From: Nocardia mikamii NBRC 108933
GTDB lineage: Bacteria > Actinomycetota > Actinomycetes > Mycobacteriales > Mycobacteriaceae
DNA length: 64,000 nucleotides
NCBI RefSeq assembly: GCF_001613505.1
Contig: NZ_BDCM01000002.1
Location: 186,001 to 250,000, forward strand
Direction of reading: 5' to 3'
This document shows, one piece after another, positions 61,553 to 64,000 of this stretch (positions are counted from its first letter, which is position 1; every line of letters begins with the position of its first letter). Below the pieces are notes generated by a model that was not told the DNA's origin, did no database searches, and saw nothing but the letters and a program-made list of their open reading frames with translations. Position numbers and translations under genes: made by a program.

Positions 61553-64000
61553 TCATGGTTCGATCACCGGCTTGACCCGGAACGGGGTGTCGCCCATCGC
61601 GTCGTCCAGCCAGTCCGTGGAGGTCAGATACTTCGGCCGCCGATGCTGGCCCTGCGGTCCGGAATTGCCCGCACTCGAGGCCGGGGTCCCCGCCATACCG
61701 GGCTGACCCGGTTGTCCGGGCTGACCGGCCTGCTGGTCGTACGAATCGTGCTGCCCCGCACCGTAGGAGGAGACGTCCGCCGGCAGCGATGCGCGCGGGA
61801 ACTTGTCCGGTTGCCGCGCTTGGTCGAGTTGCCGGGGCGACGTCGCATCGTCGGGCCCGGTACCGTCGCCGACTCCACCGCCTGCTCCCCCCGCATCGGC
61901 GCCCCCGCCACCGGCGCTGTCACCACCGCCACCGGGATCCAGCTGTGCCGCGATATCCGACAGCCCCTCCATACCCGGCGTGTGGCTGAGGTCCCGCAGC
62001 CGTTCCGCCAGCGAGGGCAGCGGATCGGTGGCGCCCGTGCCCGACAACAGTTGATCCAGACCGGGAATGCCCGAGAGCAGATGGCTCAGATCCGGATTGC
62101 CGGAGAGTAGTTGATCCAACCCTGTCGAGCCCGACACCAACTGGTCCAGATCGGGGATACCGGCCAGGAGATGACTCAGCTCCGGATTGCTCGCCAGCAA
62201 CTGATCGAATCCGGGTATGCCGGACAGCAGTTGCCCCAGGCCGGTCAGGCTGTCGTGGGCGGTCTGCCCGAGCTGGTTCAGCGCCTGTTCGCCGCCCGAG
62301 AGCAACGATTCGAGCGGGTTGGAACCCCCGGCGGTCCCGCCGAGCAGCGATTCGAGCGGATTCGTCGTACCTGTCCCACCGAGCAGCGATTCCAGCGGAT
62401 TCGAACTTCCCGTCGTCGCCGAATCACCGAAGGACGGCACCGTCTGACCGAGGCTGTCGCCGGTGGTACCGGTGCCGGCTTCCGTATCCTGTTCTCCCGC
62501 AAGCCCGGACAGGAGATCATCGAGCGACGGCAGTTGCTGTTGGCCGTTCTTGGCCGCGCCGGCCCCGGATTGCTGAGTCTTGCCGAGATTCGACGGAATC
62601 GTCGACGAACCCGTCCCCGAGGTGGATCCGGTACCGGTCGACGATCCGGTGCCACTGCCGCTCGGACCCGAGTACGGCGTGCTGCTGGGACCGGAACTGC
62701 CGCCGGAGGATCCGCCGGTGTCACCGAGACCGGCGGAATTGAGCAGGTCGCTCAGATTCGGGAGTTGCTGGTTGGACTCGCCACTACCCGGCATGCTGTC
62801 GTAGTCGCTCGGGATCTGCGAACTCTTGCTCGTCCTGCCGGAACCCGAACTCGCCCCGGATCCGCCGCCGTAACCGCCGCCCGTGCCACCTCCGTAACCC
62901 GAGCCGGTGTAGTCGGAACCGCTGCCGTAGTCCTCGCCGCTCCCGTAATCCTCGCCGCTCCCATAGCCCTCGCCGCTCCCATAGCCTTGGCCACTTCCAT
63001 AGCCTTGGCCGCCGCCGTAGCCCTCGCCGCTGCCGTAGCCGGAGCCACTGCCGTACCCGGACCCACTGTCGTAGCCCGAACCACTGTCGTAGCCGCCCCC
63101 GTAGCCGGAACCGCTGCCCGAACCCGAACTGTGCGACCCCTCTTCGTATCCGGCCTCGTAGCCCTGCTCGTAGGCCGCTTGCAGCTGCTGCGATGTGGCG
63201 CCGCTGCCGGACCCACTGCCGTAGCCGGAACCGCTCCCGTACCCGGACCCACTGCCGTACCCGGAACCGCTCCCGTACCCGGAACCGCTCCCGTAACCCG
63301 AACCACTCCCGTACCCGGAACCGCTGTCGTAACCCGCCCCGCTCCCGTACCCGGAACCACTGCCGTACCCGGACCCACTGCCGTAGCCGGATCCACTGCC
63401 ATAACCCGATCCGCTTCCATAGCCGGATCCACTGCCATAACCCGATCCGCTTCCATAGCCGGAACCACTGCCATAACCCGAACCACTCCCGGACCCGCTA
63501 CCCGATCCTGAACCGCTACCCGATCCCGAACCGCTGCCCGAACCGGATCCACTGCCCGACGTGCTGCCACCGCCCGTCTGCCCCGGAATGGCGATCGTCG
63601 GAATCGTCGAGATCGTCGATTTCATCGGATCCGCGTAGTACTTCTTGTAATTGGCGCGGTATTCGTCGGTGTGGTGATGTTTGCAGCCCGTCTTCTCCGG
63701 TTGTCCGGGAGTGGGCATCGACTTACGGGTCGCCTCGAGCCAGTCGCTGGTGTACCGCAAACTCGCACCGGTCACCTTGATGGCGTCGATCAGGTCCTGC
63801 GTACTGTCCTTGTAATTGCGCACGGCGGTCACCGCCGCGGCCGACGCGGTGCCGGTCCAGCTGGCCTGCAACTTCGCGATCTGGTCCGCGTAGGTGGCCA
63901 TATTGCTCGATATCAGTTTCGACATCGAATCCCAGAACCCGGACAGATCCATCGGTGGCTGCGCGTGAATCGTCTGGCCCAGCTGGATCATCTGGTCCCA
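61553..64000 (-). CDS. Large Gly/Ser/Tyr-repeat T7SS substrate, module B (cut by window edge)
   Basis: The frame runs off the right edge, so the N-terminus is missing; the ATG at 63991 is internal by comparison with module A. The visible 815 codons hold the end of the WXG-type domain (KLQASWTGTASAAAV, W-T-G), about 245 residues of SGSGYG hexapeptide repeats (62830-63563), a Ser/Thr/Pro-rich part, a Leu-rich repeat block of the form LDQLLSGNPDLSHLLSG (62040-62260), and the conserved tail RPKYLTSTDWLDDAMGDTPF plus VKPVIE shared with module A. It is followed by its EspG-like gene. No enzymatic motif is visible; an exported surface or scaffold protein is plausible. Confidence 0.75.
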   Translation of the reverse strand, partial: WDQMIQLGQTIHAQPPMDLSGFWDSMSKLISSNMATYADQIAKLQASWTGTASAAAVTAVRNYKDSTQDLIDAIKVTGASLRYTSDWLEATRKSMPTPGQPEKTGCKHHHTDEYRANYKKYYADPMKSTISTIPTIAIPGQTGGGSTSGSGSGSGSGSGSGSGSGSGSGSGSGSGYGSGSGYGSGSGYGSGSGYGSGSGYGSGSGYGSGSGYGSGSGYGSGAGYDSGSGYGSGSGYGSGSGYGSGSGYGSGSGYGSGSGYGSGSGSGATSQQLQAAYEQGYEAGYEEGSHSSGSGSGSGYGGGYDSGSGYDSGSGYGSGSGYGSGEGYGGGQGYGSGQGYGSGEGYGSGEDYGSGEDYGSGSDYTGSGYGGGTGGGYGGGSGASSGSGRTSKSSQIPSDYDSMPGSGESNQQLPNLSDLLNSAGLGDTGGSSGGSSGPSSTPYSGPSGSGTGSSTGTGSTSGTGSSTIPSNLGKTQQSGAGAAKNGQQQLPSLDDLLSGLAGEQDTEAGTGTTGDSLGQTVPSFGDSATTGSSNPLESLLGGTGTTNPLESLLGGTAGGSNPLESLLSGGEQALNQLGQTAHDSLTGLGQLLSGIPGFDQLLASNPELSHLLAGIPDLDQLVSGSTGLDQLLSGNPDLSHLLSGIPGLDQLLSGTGATDPLPSLAERLRDLSHTPGMEGLSDIAAQLDPGGGGDSAGGGGADAGGAGGGVGDGTGPDDATSPRQLDQARQPDKFPRASLPADVSSYGAGQHDSYDQQAGQPGQPGQPGMAGTPASSAGNSGPQGQHRRPKYLTSTDWLDDAMGDTPFRVKPVIEP
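62040..62260. repeat. Leucine-rich tandem repeats in module-B substrate
   Basis: Repeats of about 17 residues of the type SG(I/N)P(G/D)L(D/S)(Q/H)LL occur about seven times in tandem. They would give amphipathic helices or a solenoid. Confidence 0.7.
62830..63563. repeat. 18-bp tandem repeats coding SGSGYG
   Basis: A minisatellite of 18-bp units (about 40 imperfect copies including GEGYGS/GQGYGS variants) codes Gly/Ser/Tyr hexapeptides. It is interrupted once by a Gln/Glu-rich helix (QQLQAAYEQGYEAGYEEG). Copy number is likely to vary and short-read assembly may be wrong here. Confidence 0.88.

Noticed and set aside
63990..64000. ATG at 63991 as the true start of the module-B substrate
   Set aside because: The frame stays open to the window edge (W-D-Q before the Met), and alignment with module A shows more N-terminal sequence is expected.

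Overview
This is GC-rich actinobacterial DNA. It carries mycolic-acid-actinomycete type VII secretion (ESX) genes with PE/PPE-, EspG- and EspI-like proteins, an F420-type oxidoreductase and the actinobacterial infA-rpmJ-rpsM-rpsK-rpsD-rpoA-rplQ-truA cluster. Nocardia or a close relative fits best. This is inferred from gene content; no search was run. No tRNA, rRNA, CRISPR array, integrase or insertion sequence was seen, and no gene-free stretch exceeds about 300 bases.

Left part (1-11.7 kb): the window opens inside the 3' end of an EccE-like gene from a second ESX locus, perhaps ESX-4, which sits near truA-rplQ in mycobacteria. Next come an FMN reductase, an Rv3651-like PAS/GAF protein, MTA phosphorylase, a CsoR-type copper sensor with a matching operator, an LLM flavin/F420 oxidoreductase and an hsp20 gene behind a textbook CIRCE element. 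The alpha ribosomal cluster follows on the minus strand. After it lies an MFS transporter broken by one missing base.

Middle part (11.9-36.8 kb): an EspI-like proline-rich MinD ATPase, a GlxA/AraC regulator, a stand-alone tRNA-Thr editing-domain protein, DUF4254 and a GntR-GNAT pair lead into a full ESX-3-like machine. The core genes (eccC, mycP, eccD, eccA, eccB, eccE) alternate strands. A minus-strand operon then carries an EspC-like protein, a 460-residue partner, PE, PPE, an EspG closely resembling EspG3, and an EsxG/EsxH-type pair.

Right part (36-64 kb, minus strand except dtd): this looks like an effector arsenal. Two paralogous modules (module A 36.8-39.6 kb, module B 60.7-64 kb) each join a large WXG-containing low-complexity substrate to its own EspG-like chaperone; the two substrates share a C-terminal tail. 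Between them is a polymorphic-toxin operon: a WXG100-like protein, a YbaB-like protein, a 5931-residue giant and a YezG-like immunity protein. The giant has a CpnT-like N-terminus, a papain-fold Cys-His-Asp domain, two zincin-like copies (one with its catalytic Glu lost), recurring helical and beta modules and a His/Asp-rich tail. It is the most likely undescribed system in the window. The working model is that the ESX-3-like machine exports EspG-chaperoned substrates and possibly the giant toxin, with the 39.8-41.4 kb gene protecting the producer.
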